DNA of 14,374 bases from CALGLS01 sp964508085 (GTDB taxonomy: Bacteria > Bacteroidota > Bacteroidia > Chitinophagales > Saprospiraceae). Of the stretch, positions 1 through 7,612 are shown piece after piece. The stretch lies in NCBI GenBank assembly GCA_964508085.1, contig CAZDTI010000220.1:1-14374 (forward strand). Direction: 5' to 3'. The translations under genes were made by a program, and so were the position numbers. The notes under the pieces were generated by a model, which was not told where the DNA came from, did no database searches, and was given only the letters and a program-made list of their open reading frames with translations. Positions within the stretch are counted from its first letter, which is position 1. Each line of letters begins with the position of its first letter.

Positions 1-7
1 CCGATTC

Positions 8-51
8 GCAAAAGAAAAAGAAATCCCTGGCATTAAAAAATGCCAGGGATT
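8..51 (-). terminator. Rho-independent terminator of the leftward T9SS cargo gene
   Basis: A perfect 13-bp stem (22-34 paired with 39-51, core CCCTGGCAT/ATGCCAGGG) closes a 4-base A loop. Read on the minus strand, the stem is followed by a T-rich tail (complement of 8-20, TTCTTTTTCTTTT-like). It lies 57 bases past the stop of the 109-2739 gene, so it most likely ends that transcript. A second, weaker 7-bp hairpin at 70-88 sits between the two and lacks a T tail. Confidence 0.85.
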
Positions 52-108
52 ACGAAGTGAAATTAAGCCCTAATAGTGACTCTATTAGTAAATATTAATT
101 TTCTATTT

Positions 109-2739
109 CTACATTTTCAAAAATCGTTTCACACCGTATTTTTCTGCGCTTCTAATTTCTAGAAAGTAATATCCATTTTGCAAACCCGAAACGTCTAATA
201 GCATTCGCTCGGTGGTCAATGCGCCTTGTAACAAGGTACGCCCGTAAATGTCTCGGACATAGACAACCACTTCTGTTTCAAGAATTCCTTCTGTTGTAAT
301 ATTAAGTTGATCAACGACTGGGTTTGGACTGATTTGAATGGCTTCATCGGCCCACTTCTCTTCAGTACCAACTGTTGTAACTGTAATGTTAACGGTAACC
401 AAGCTATCGCAACCATTAGAAGCCATATAGGTTTCCATCAATACTGCATCATCATTATATACCACTCCATCATACATTCCACCTTCCAAGAAGGTCGTAT
501 CAATAGTGGTTGATGCATCTGGCAAGAGCGTAGCGACGACAGACGCAGAGCTATTATCCACACAAGCATCAGAAACAACTACGGTCGCTGTTGTGGTCTG
601 GCTAACTGGGAACGTCACTGAAGTTAAACTCGGATCACTTATTCCTGTGATAGATTCCCAAAGGTATTCGTAAGGATCCACTGTTCTTGGCTTAATGGCT
701 AAAGACAAGTTTGGCCCCGAAGCAGAAAAATCTCGGTAGCGTTGGAGCGTTTCTCCTGTGGTTTTACTGATCTCTCTTGTTTCTTGCCAAGGAGATGTTG
801 ATCCTGGTTGTAGCGTTACAGATAGTGTTGCGTATAAACTTCCATCGGTGTGATCTATTTCCAAAGCGCGCAGGGCTATCGAAGCGCCAATTGAGAAATC
901 CCCAATTAAGGTAGACGTCCCTGTTGTAATATCTACAGCGTACAACATTCCTGAGAAAGAAGAAACATACATAGTTCCACTATCGTCGATAGCAGCAGCG
1001 CCAATACCATCAATTCCTGTAATGGTAGAGACATTGGTAATCGCTGCAGTTACTGGATCGAGATCCAAAATTTCTCCATCTCCAGACAAACAATATAGTT
1101 TATCATCAGACGGGACATAACTCAAATCTCTAACGGCCTCCACTGGGATAGAATCTATGAAAGTCGTTTCTCCCGTCGATGGATTTATCTGATAAAGATG
1201 TTGGCTAAATGTAACCCCATACAAATCGTCTCCAGCAAATTCCAATTCATTGAACTGCACGCTTTGCATAGAACTAATGGTGTCTTGTTGTTCGGGCCTT
1301 TGCATCTCCGTAGCGAGTAATCGGTAAGTACCAAAATCTACTGATTTTTGTGCAAATACCCGCTTAGTATCAAAATAGACTCCTCCGGCTCCGCTTGCAC
1401 TTACCTCCACCTCTTCGCCCATACAAGCAGCCACATCATCAGTTGCCGTAGCCACTAAAGGTTCAAAAACCGATTCGGGTATAACAATAGTATCTACAAT
1501 TGACTCTTCGCATCGGTCTGTAACCGTTAGCGTGTAAGTCCCCGTAGATAATGCATTAACGAGTTCGGGAATACTGTCTCCGCTACTCCAGACATAAGTA
1601 TACTCACCGGCACCGCCCTCGGCAATGGTAAAAACAGTTCCATCACTACCACCAACACAATCAGGAGCATTGATAAACTTATTTACAGACAGAGGAATCG
1701 GATCTGGTTCGGTCACCTGAATAGAGAAATAACCTTGATTAGTTACTGGCATGAAGAGAAAAGAAGCACCTCCGTCTACTACGACATGGTAGGTCGTATT
1801 TGCCGGAAGGCAAAATAAATCTAGAGTAGTATGTGCGTTTACTGGAACTCCGGGAGGAAAAGAATTATCTCCTGCTTCGAGTAAGGTAAAACTTGTAAAA
1901 TCACTACAATCGGTAGCTTCATAGACAGCGACTTGAGTATTGAAGTTTCCTCCCAAATTAGTAGTCCCTGTCAGATCAATAGAATAATTCCCTCCATTTG
2001 CAGAAGTTGTAAAGGTAAACCAAACGGAGTTGTCCAAGAAATTTGTGGCCGGAGCCCAACCGTCATTAAAGACTGCAAGAGGACTACTCAATGACGGTGG
2101 AGGAGAAAGTGGAAATTCCCCAAGTTGCGATGTAGCACCAATGTTGGAGTAAACTTGAGCATCTCCATTCACTGTTAAGTCAATCGCATTACAGACATCA
2201 TCATTCGCAGGCAAATTGGAATCAACTTCTATGATACTAAGGCAACCTGTGCTAGAGAAAGTCTCTGGCATGAATAAAGGAGTCCGCCCTGAAACACGTA
2301 GATAATAAGTCTCCCCCTCAGTTAGAGTAGTTTGCATAGTAGGTGACGTGAAAAGATTCTGCTGTGGTGTATTACAGTTTTGTAATTCCAGATTAGCAAA
2401 ATCTGTACAATCTCCAGTCAAAGTATACAAACTCATTACATAAGAGTTACTTATCGTTGCATCGTCCGGTGCAGCCAAAATGAAAACCTCTCCTATTGGT
2501 GCAACAAAGCTGAACCAAACGGAATTATAGGCAATGGTATCATTTGCTGTACCTGCACAAGTAATATCTGGCTCGTTCATCTGCAAAGTAGCTAGTTCAG
2601 GAAGAATGTTCGGTATGCCCATACAATCTGCATTAATGGTTATGGGCGTAGCATTGCAGAGGTCGTCGTTAACAGGTTGTCCAAAAAGAATGGATAAATT
2701 AACGGATAAAAATGTTAATAGTAATAAATTTATTTTCAT
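109..2739 (-). CDS. Large secreted multidomain protein with T9SS type A C-terminal sorting domain
   Basis: The 876-residue product should be exported by Sec and then across the outer membrane by the type IX system. A signal peptide covers residues 1-20 (cut near LFG/QP). Two related beta-rich modules start with NDDLCNA (24-30) and NDDVCNA (179-185), each followed by an NSVWF(S/T)F motif. Residues about 350-420 are a SprB-like repeat (GGSDGT...YTYVWSSG...YTLTVTD). Residues about 495-640 hold propeller-like blades (LYGV..., LYCL..., MYVSS...YAVDITTGTSTLIG). Residues about 430-453 and 690-740 read as two halves of one Ig/PKD-like domain. The tail 800-876 (ISPNPV...GYYFLEI...KRFLKM) is a typical type A sorting signal, normally removed when the cargo is attached to the surface. 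No catalytic motif is seen, so it may be an adhesin or structural surface protein; that role is inferred. It is the last gene of the leftward run. Confidence 0.93.
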   Translation of the reverse strand: MKINLLLLTFLSVNLSILFGQPVNDDLCNATPITINADCMGIPNILPELATLQMNEPDITCAGTANDTIAYNSVWFSFVAPIGEVFILAAPDDATISNSYVMSLYTLTGDCTDFANLELQNCNTPQQNLFTSPTMQTTLTEGETYYLRVSGRTPLFMPETFSSTGCLSIIEVDSNLPANDDVCNAIDLTVNGDAQVYSNIGATSQLGEFPLSPPPSLSSPLAVFNDGWAPATNFLDNSVWFTFTTSANGGNYSIDLTGTTNLGGNFNTQVAVYEATDCSDFTSFTLLEAGDNSFPPGVPVNAHTTLDLFCLPANTTYHVVVDGGASFLFMPVTNQGYFSIQVTEPDPIPLSVNKFINAPDCVGGSDGTVFTIAEGGAGEYTYVWSSGDSIPELVNALSTGTYTLTVTDRCEESIVDTIVIPESVFEPLVATATDDVAACMGEEVEVSASGAGGVYFDTKRVFAQKSVDFGTYRLLATEMQRPEQQDTISSMQSVQFNELEFAGDDLYGVTFSQHLYQINPSTGETTFIDSIPVEAVRDLSYVPSDDKLYCLSGDGEILDLDPVTAAITNVSTITGIDGIGAAAIDDSGTMYVSSFSGMLYAVDITTGTSTLIGDFSIGASIALRALEIDHTDGSLYATLSVTLQPGSTSPWQETREISKTTGETLQRYRDFSASGPNLSLAIKPRTVDPYEYLWESITGISDPSLTSVTFPVSQTTTATVVVSDACVDNSSASVVATLLPDASTTIDTTFLEGGMYDGVVYNDDAVLMETYMASNGCDSLVTVNITVTTVGTEEKWADEAIQISPNPVVDQLNITTEGILETEVVVYVRDIYGRTLLQGALTTERMLLDVSGLQNGYYFLEIRSAEKYGVKRFLKM

Positions 2740-2804
2740 GGTTTTTTGTCAAAAATTTAGTGGATAACGGGTAAGTCGTAATTAACTTAGCGAATAATTA
2801 AATG

Positions 2805-3179
2805 TCAATTCTCTGGATAGCCATCTGCCATCCAGCAGGTGAGGATTTCCAATTCGGCAGCTGTCAATTCTTGTGGTTTGTCTGCAGGCGTCCACATTGG
2901 AGGTGGCATGTCGAGAGAATCGAATGTTCGGGCGGCAAAAACGCCACTGTTCAAGTTAGCAATCAAACCTGCATAAGTGCTGTAGTCTTTTGCGACATCA
3001 GGGATGAACATTCCGGCATCGGCTCCGCCAGAATGGCAACCAGCGTAAGCACAGGTTTTGTCGATAATGGCTTTTACTTGTCCGTTGTCGTAGGTTTCGC
3101 CGCAGCTGTCGTCGTCGTTTCCACAGGAAGTAAGGAGCAGCATAGTAGAAAGTAGGAAGAAAAGTTGAATTGATTTCAT
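2805..3179 (-). CDS. Small lipoprotein with a CX4CH c-type haem-like motif
   Basis: The 124-residue product has a lipoprotein signal peptide with lipobox LTSC and lipidated Cys19. Cys19 is followed by GNDDD, an acid-rich stretch like the lipoprotein export signals that send Bacteroidota lipoproteins to the cell surface. The motif CAYAGCH (C43, C48, H49) is a CX4CH variant of the cytochrome c haem site, in a context (VKAIIDKTCAYAGCHSGG) like small Bacteroidota cytochrome-type domains. MPPP at 91-94 could supply a distal methionine ligand. Two further cysteines (C26, C115) might form a disulfide. The length fits one mono-haem domain. It sits between a glycosidase-like gene and the T9SS cargo gene, on the same strand. 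Covalent haem is uncertain because the motif is not CXXCH; it could instead be a structural or metal-binding relative. Confidence 0.85.
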   Translation of the reverse strand: MKSIQLFFLLSTMLLLTSCGNDDDSCGETYDNGQVKAIIDKTCAYAGCHSGGADAGMFIPDVAKDYSTYAGLIANLNSGVFAARTFDSLDMPPPMWTPADKPQELTAAELEILTCWMADGYPEN

Positions 3180-3260
3180 GATTGATTAATTAACATTAGT
3201 GGATTAAAAAATGAGTTTATACAAGTCTGATTGCTTAGCACTTGTAATAATATTGTTATA

Positions 3261-3279
3261 TTTATCCTTTCTGGATAAA
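3261..3279 (-). terminator. Possible weak terminator hairpin after the glycosidase-like gene
   Basis: A 7-bp stem (TTTATCC at 3261-3267 with GGATAAA at 3273-3279) with a 5-base loop lies about 50 bases past the stop of the 3329-4636 gene and 80 bases before the next gene. The stem is AT-rich and there is no long T run, so it may only weaken read-through or stabilise an RNA end. Confidence 0.25.
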
Positions 3280-3328
3280 AGATTTACGATGCTTCTTCCT
3301 CTTGAGAAAGGCCAGAAATGATAATTTG

Positions 3329-4636
3329 TTACCAAGATTTGATGCAATCCAATACTGTAGGATCACAGCTGTCGCCGGCATCTTCTTCTATAGTCATATA
3401 GCTACCCATCGCACAATTTGGTGAAGAAAAGATGTACCATTTTCCGTCATACTTGCCTAAAGATGAGTTGTTGCAGGGTAGATTATAACATTCACACATA
3501 GGGTCGCTTATTCCTTTATTTGTGCTTTGGATATAAACACCGTGTTGGCCTGATCCGCCTTGAGGAACGCAAAGATCAACTTCCACTGTGGTTTGATTAT
3601 AAGTAGGAAATAAGTGTTTTTGACCGCCGGTAATCTGGTACTCCACAGTATGTGTTTTGGTATTTATTGTGATAGTGCCATCGTTTGTATTCTGGGTGAT
3701 AATGCCATTATTAATAGCCATGTCACCTGTAAGATTTTTGTTTGACAAATTCACATTTGGGCGAGTACGAAAAGGCAGTAAATTTGCCATCCCCACTCCT
3801 GCGAGACCCGACGAAAAATTCTTTTCTCCCCAGCCCATGGCATCAAAACCGTAAGCAATCGTAGACCACCAGGCGTAAGGAAGTTGGTTTTCCTGGCAAT
3901 CAGAAAATTCAGCATAATTTGTTGTCGTGAGGGTAGCTATTTTGACGCCAGTACTAAGACCTAAATCTTTTGCTGATTGATACCTATCGCCTACCTCCTT
4001 CTTATAAAAAGGAACAAAGCCATAAGGACTAGACGTAGTAACCATAAAACTTTCAAGCAAGTAATAATCATTCGAATTCAACTGGTTAGGCCCACTCAAG
4101 ACATCAGCTGGAATCCAGGCGTTCATCATCACATTCATTCCTATAGCTGTGCTGTGTATGTAACTGACAATATCGTTCTGTCGACTTCGTGTAACACCAT
4201 AGTCATAACCCGCTTCATCCAGAAAAATGCCTGTTACCCCTAAGGCTTTCCACCTCCTTACTCTGTCTTTTATTTCTTCACTTGAAAGGTTGACGGGATT
4301 AACGCCTAAAGTTATGTAACCAAAAATTTCCATCCCAGCATTTCTGAGTCCTGTAAGAATAGCTACAAAATTGTCATAATCCGTATCTCCAGGCTGCCCA
4401 AGATTGACTTCCAAGTCCTGCCCAAAAACGATCAGATCATAGTCATCAAATTCATCTATTATGCTAGTAACATCTGAAGGTGTATTTGCTGCTACCCATT
4501 GAGGAGTCGCTCCATTTACATTCAAAGGAGCTCCATAATAAACGGCCAATTTTTTTGGAGTGATCTGTCCATAATTTATTGATGCAAAAAGCATAAGGCA
4601 GAGGGTGGGCAATAAGTAACTGGTTAGATTTTTCAT
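3329..4636 (-). CDS. Secreted TIM-barrel glycoside-hydrolase-like protein (spherulin-4/GH114-like)
   Basis: The 435-residue product starts with a signal peptide (1-23, ending INYG/Q). Residues about 28-290 show successive short hydrophobic strands expected of a TIM barrel: LAVYYG (30-35), DLIVFG (67-72), IFGYITLG (104-111), TGIFLDEAG (135-143), VMMNAW (169-174), YLLESF (192-197), VKIATLT (231-237) and FDAMGWG (264-270). The GYI...GIFLDE pattern resembles spherulation-specific family 4 and GH114/TM1410-type proteins, where an acidic pair at that strand end is functional; here it is D140-E141, with E195 a further candidate. The last 80 residues are cysteine-rich (C356, C381, C383, C388, C408, C424, C431) and may be disulfide-bonded. 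No T9SS sorting tail is present, so it is probably periplasmic or leaves by another route. The substrate cannot be read from sequence; an enzymatically dead relative is also possible. Confidence 0.85.
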   Translation of the reverse strand: MKNLTSYLLPTLCLMLFASINYGQITPKKLAVYYGAPLNVNGATPQWVAANTPSDVTSIIDEFDDYDLIVFGQDLEVNLGQPGDTDYDNFVAILTGLRNAGMEIFGYITLGVNPVNLSSEEIKDRVRRWKALGVTGIFLDEAGYDYGVTRSRQNDIVSYIHSTAIGMNVMMNAWIPADVLSGPNQLNSNDYYLLESFMVTTSSPYGFVPFYKKEVGDRYQSAKDLGLSTGVKIATLTTTNYAEFSDCQENQLPYAWWSTIAYGFDAMGWGEKNFSSGLAGVGMANLLPFRTRPNVNLSNKNLTGDMAINNGIITQNTNDGTITINTKTHTVEYQITGGQKHLFPTYNQTTVEVDLCVPQGGSGQHGVYIQSTNKGISDPMCECYNLPCNNSSLGKYDGKWYIFSSPNCAMGSYMTIEEDAGDSCDPTVLDCIKSW

Positions 4637-4791
4637 AATAATTTGGTAATTAGGTGATAAAAGGGGTTAAAATAGACCTGATCTATCCTTCATTTTCACG
4701 ATAAATATTTACCAGGTTGCTATTAAAATTTTCACATCAGTTTAGATAAATTCTGAAGGAAATCATCCAAATCAGATTCGTAATTAAATTG

Positions 4792-5172
4792 TTATATCTG
4801 CGTAAATTTCTCAATAAAAGTTACTTTTCGATTTCGGGAAACAGGTAGTGATGCCTCGTTACTCATGATCACTACATTGTTCGCATCGCACCTTATGATG
4901 TGTTCCAGATTGATCAAATGAGAACGATGTATCCGGAGAAAATTTTCATCAACCAATAATTGATTGACTTCTTTAAGCTTCCTATTGACTTTTACCTTTC
5001 TATTTTCCGTAAGAAAAACATGCGTATAATTCCCATCAGCTACTGCGTATAAAATCTCACTTTTCCTCACGAAGATTAATCCGTTCAGTCCATGCAAGGC
5101 AATCTTTGGGTAATGTGCTTTCATTGGTTTACCGTTTAGTTTTGATAAACAAAGGGGGAACGGTGTCTGCAT
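4792..5172 (-). CDS. Stand-alone LytTR-family DNA-binding regulator
   Basis: The 126-residue product is almost only a LytTR DNA-binding domain (about residues 28-122). The family signature is clear: ILYAVADGNYTHVFL (40-54), then VNRKLKEVNQLL, then FLRIHRSHLINLEHI (78-92) and LPVSRNRKV (109-117). There is no receiver domain, membrane segment or sensor, unlike classical LytR/AlgR response regulators; single-domain LytTR proteins are common in Bacteroidota. The first 16 residues fit the family poorly, and an in-frame ATG at 5122-5124 (Met17) is an equally good start, giving 110 residues. It is transcribed away from the 5460 gene and towards the glycosidase-like gene 155 bases downstream. It could control either side; its targets are not shown by the sequence. 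Confidence 0.92.
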   Translation of the reverse strand: MQTPFPLCLSKLNGKPMKAHYPKIALHGLNGLIFVRKSEILYAVADGNYTHVFLTENRKVKVNRKLKEVNQLLVDENFLRIHRSHLINLEHIIRCDANNVVIMSNEASLPVSRNRKVTFIEKFTQI

Positions 5173-5308
5173 CTAAGCGTATTTAATAATTGTGATAGGA
5201 TCGTTATCCTTTGGTCTTTTTACTATTGATCATTCTATTCTTACCGCCCGTACTAATTTGACTGCAAGTTATAGCGAGAAGTAGAGTTTTTCAGGGACAG
5301 ATTTAAGT

Positions 5309-5414
5309 AATAATTCTAAAAATTTAGCACTAATTACACCACTACTACATCATTAACTATTGATTATCAATAAATTAAATAATTATAACTACTATAAATA
5401 ATTCTAAAAATTTA
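5309..5414. promoter_or_regulatory. Exact 18-base direct repeat in the divergent intergenic region
   Basis: AATAATTCTAAAAATTTA occurs at 5309-5326 and again at 5397-5414, 88 bases apart start to start (about eight helical turns), in the AT-rich gap between the LytTR gene and the 5460 gene. The downstream copy ends 45 bases before the 5460 start codon and is followed at once by TATTTTG (5416-5422), a partial match to the Bacteroidota TAnnTTTG -7 element. LytTR proteins bind direct repeats, so these are candidate operator sites; the assignment is inference. Confidence 0.4.
5358..5372. promoter_or_regulatory. 15-base palindrome between the two direct repeats
   Basis: TATTGAT-T-ATCAATA is a perfect palindrome around the single base 5365. 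It lies between the two copies of the 18-base direct repeat, about 90 bases upstream of the 5460 start. It could be an operator for a dimeric regulator. In so AT-rich a stretch a chance palindrome of this size is not impossible. Confidence 0.3.
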
Positions 5415-5459
5415 CTATTTTGTGTTTCTTAATTCTCTGTTACTCTAAGCCACCTCCAA

Positions 5460-6881
5460 ATGCAAAACAGCAAACTCCTCCTACTCCTCCGCTCCATTAA
5501 GCAGGAAGAAATCCATTGGTTTCAAAAATTCCTAAAGTCTCCCTTTTACAATAACAATACACTTTCGATTCAACTATTCGATCACATTCGGAAATACTAT
5601 CCCGACCTCAACTCGCCCAAATTAAGCAAGGAAGCCACCTGCAAAAAACTCTTCCCAAAAGAAAAGCCCAACATCCAAAAACTCAGAAAAGCCATGCATG
5701 GTTTGGCACTACTGGTAGAAGAGTTTTTAGTAGCAATGCGCGCCCGAAATAATGATTATCAGAAAAAGAAATTACTTGTGGAAGAGTTGGGAGAACGAAA
5801 TGTGTACACCTTGTTTGAAAAAGGAACGAAAGAGATGATTGGTGGTTTAGAAGCTTTGCCTTATCGGGATGCGCGATTTTATAAGGAGGTGCATGAGTTG
5901 AATTTGGGGTACTATGGGCATGTGGAGACGAATAAAGGAAAGGAAGGTATAACTACGTTAAAAACAACCGTAGAGCATTTGGATTATTATTATTTAATAC
6001 AACGACAGCGATTGATTTTTTCTATTAAGGAACGTGAGAAACTATTCAAAAACAAGTTAAAAATAGGATCTTTAAATCAAGCAAAAACTCTTTTACAAAA
6101 AGAAACAACCTATAAATTATATAAGCTCATTTCAGAAATGATCTCCTCTTCCTGGGATCAAAACACTTACTTTAAAATAGAATCTTTATTTAAAAAAGAA
6201 ATAGGATCTTTAGGAATAAACGATACGATGGAAATTTTTCGGATACTTTTGAATCAGTTAAGTAACCAAATTAACACAGGAAAAGAAGGGTATCATTCAA
6301 AAATGCTTTCTATGTATAAATTCGGTTTAGCGCATAATCTCATTCTAAAGCAAGGGCAAATAAGCGAAACTTCTTTTGCTAATATTACTTCAGTAGGAGT
6401 ATTTTCAAAAGAATTTGATTGGGTCGAACATTTTATAGAACAGTATAGTAACTTCTTACCTGAAAAAATCAAAGAGGACGCTACTTGTTTTTCTCTAAGT
6501 CTTTTATATTTCCACAAACACGAATTGGAGAAAACAATTGATACCATATTAAACCATTCATTTACAAAGCCACTTTATATTTTACATTCGAAAACTATTC
6601 TAATAAGAACTTACTTTGAGAAATTCATTACAGACAATAGTTATTACGAACTTGTTTTAGATCAAACCTATGCTTTTGAAAAATTTGTTCGAAGGAATGA
6701 ATTGATCTCTATTAGTAAAAAGGACCTCTACTTAAATTTCATCTTATTTACCAGAAAAATCATAAACGATATTTTACAAAACGCTATAAGCATGACTTTA
6801 TACAATACCATTAAGAATCACAAATCTGTTATTCTAAAGTCTTGGCTTTTAGATAAAGTCAATGATAACATCAAAAAATAA
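5460..6881 (+). CDS. Helical protein of unknown function (Saprospiria-type family)
   Basis: The 473-residue product has no signal peptide, membrane segment or recognised catalytic motif, so it is probably cytoplasmic. The start (MQNSKLLLLLRSIKQEEIHWFQKFLKSPFYNNN) reads as amphipathic helices and resembles the N-terminus of uncharacterised proteins I recall from Saprospiria; no function is known to me. The sequence is rich in Lys, Leu, Glu and Tyr with helix-forming segments to the end, which suits an all-alpha, possibly TPR-like, fold. It is the only rightward gene in the window and is divergent from the LytTR gene, sharing its intergenic region. Base composition changes inside the gene: 28 of 60 bases are G/C at 5461-5520 but only 15 of 60 at 6601-6660, with the shift near 5990. 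That may mark a conserved N-terminal module joined to a fast-changing or differently acquired C-terminal part. Confidence 0.85.
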   Translation: MQNSKLLLLLRSIKQEEIHWFQKFLKSPFYNNNTLSIQLFDHIRKYYPDLNSPKLSKEATCKKLFPKEKPNIQKLRKAMHGLALLVEEFLVAMRARNNDYQKKKLLVEELGERNVYTLFEKGTKEMIGGLEALPYRDARFYKEVHELNLGYYGHVETNKGKEGITTLKTTVEHLDYYYLIQRQRLIFSIKEREKLFKNKLKIGSLNQAKTLLQKETTYKLYKLISEMISSSWDQNTYFKIESLFKKEIGSLGINDTMEIFRILLNQLSNQINTGKEGYHSKMLSMYKFGLAHNLILKQGQISETSFANITSVGVFSKEFDWVEHFIEQYSNFLPEKIKEDATCFSLSLLYFHKHELEKTIDTILNHSFTKPLYILHSKTILIRTYFEKFITDNSYYELVLDQTYAFEKFVRRNELISISKKDLYLNFILFTRKIINDILQNAISMTLYNTIKNHKSVILKSWLLDKVNDNIKK

Positions 6882-6886
6882 ATTGA

Positions 6887-6918
6887 AAAGAGATTCCCTA
6901 ATTAAAGAGAATCTCTTT
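6887..6918. terminator. Bidirectional terminator between convergent genes
   Basis: A perfect 10-bp stem (AAAGAGATTC at 6887-6896 with GAATCTCTTT at 6909-6918) with a 12-base loop lies in the 60-base gap between the rightward 5460-6881 gene and the leftward 6942-7280 gene. The stem ends in a T run on the plus strand, and on the minus strand is followed by TTTTCAATTTATTTTTT-like sequence, so it can serve both transcripts. Confidence 0.65.
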
Positions 6919-6941
6919 GTATTAAATCATTCCTAATTGCT

Positions 6942-7280
6942 TTATACTCCAACTAAATCCTCAATGATAATAATCTCCGCACTAGTGGTCCCCAAACAAA
7001 CCGAGCTAAAATGAAACTCATAAACCCCTGGGGCCAAACCAGTAAAATTAATATCAGACTTACTCACCTGATAAGTCGCACTCGTCACTCCATCTTTCAC
7101 ATAGTACACTAAGAAAGACTGATTCGAACAACAGTCGTCCCAATCAAATGAAATGGAGCTGGATGTTTCTGCTACTTTAGTTACGTTCTTTGGAGCGGGG
7201 CAGGACAGATCAGGAGTGATCGATGCAGTGCAAAGGGTTACAGATAAAAAGAAGGCGGCGAAAAAAAATAAACTTTTCAT
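6942..7280 (-). CDS. Small secreted fibronectin-III-like single-domain protein
   Basis: The 112-residue product has a signal peptide of about 18-20 residues (FFFAAFFLSVTLCTAS) and a mature part of about 92 residues. That part looks like one FN3 module: CPAPKNVTKVAETSSSISFDWDDC, then FLVYYVKDG, then FTGLAPGVYEFHFSSVC, with the usual Trp of strand B (W47) and the Tyr of the G-x-Y-x-F strand (Y87). Four cysteines (C27, C50, C51, C95) could form two disulfides, which suits an exported protein. No sorting tail or lipobox is present, so periplasm or secretion is likely. It faces the 5460-6881 gene across a shared terminator. The role is unknown; small FN3 proteins usually bind protein or glycan partners. 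Confidence 0.8.
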   Translation of the reverse strand: MKSLFFFAAFFLSVTLCTASITPDLSCPAPKNVTKVAETSSSISFDWDDCCSNQSFLVYYVKDGVTSATYQVSKSDINFTGLAPGVYEFHFSSVCLGTTSAEIIIIEDLVGV

Positions 7281-7612
7281 AAGGTAAAAGGGTTTTGTCC
7301 CAGCTATGCCGAAACGGGTTAAAGAATAATCCGAAAAGGCATAGGCGTCCCAGGCCGGGAGCGGACGTTAGTCGGCCTCAGCTGTGGTTTTGGCGGGCTG
7401 CCTTTTGGATTGGAAATTTTGCGAGCTGTTTTTATTTTCTACTTTGCTGTTTTTATTTTTAGCGCATCGTAGAAAATTGTATTGGCTCGTTTACCTATCC
7501 TTATGTCAGTGAAAAAAAAAGGTTAATGGATTTTTGAAAGAAAGTTATTTTTTCTTGGGAAGGGGCTCGATATGACGATATAGAATGCGGCACCTTTTAC
7601 GCATTTTTTTTC
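7281..7612. other. Gene-free stretch with a GC-rich island and short repeats
   Basis: No credible reading frame is seen. A hairpin with stem CTATGCC (7304-7310)/GGCATAG (7338-7344), then an internal loop and CGG/CCG, lies 24 bases upstream of the FN3-like gene and would fall in its 5' leader if transcribed. Bases 7341-7400 are 40/60 G/C, far above the surroundings. A 14-base direct repeat, GCTGTTTTTATTTT, occurs at 7425-7438 and 7446-7459 (period 21). The rest is low-complexity A/T sequence. It may be degraded or foreign DNA. Confidence 0.5.

Noticed and set aside
70..88. Hairpin CTAATAG/CTATTAG as a second terminator
   Set aside because: The stem is only 7 A/T-rich base pairs without a T tail, and the stronger hairpin at 22-51 explains transcript ending.
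2740..2804. Promoter with a TTTG element directly before the T9SS cargo gene
   Set aside because: The TTTTTG match is only about 10 bases from the start codon and lacks a correct TA spacing and a -33 partner.
2802..3155. 117-codon open frame on the plus strand opposite the haem-motif lipoprotein
   Set aside because: It is fully antisense to a gene with a clear signal peptide, lipobox and haem motif; its own product is an unconvincing Cys/Trp/Val-rich sequence.
5122..5172. N-terminal 17 codons of the LytTR gene as a functional sensor extension
   Set aside because: It is too short for a domain, matches nothing known, and an internal ATG at 5122-5124 gives a normal LytTR protein; it may not be translated.
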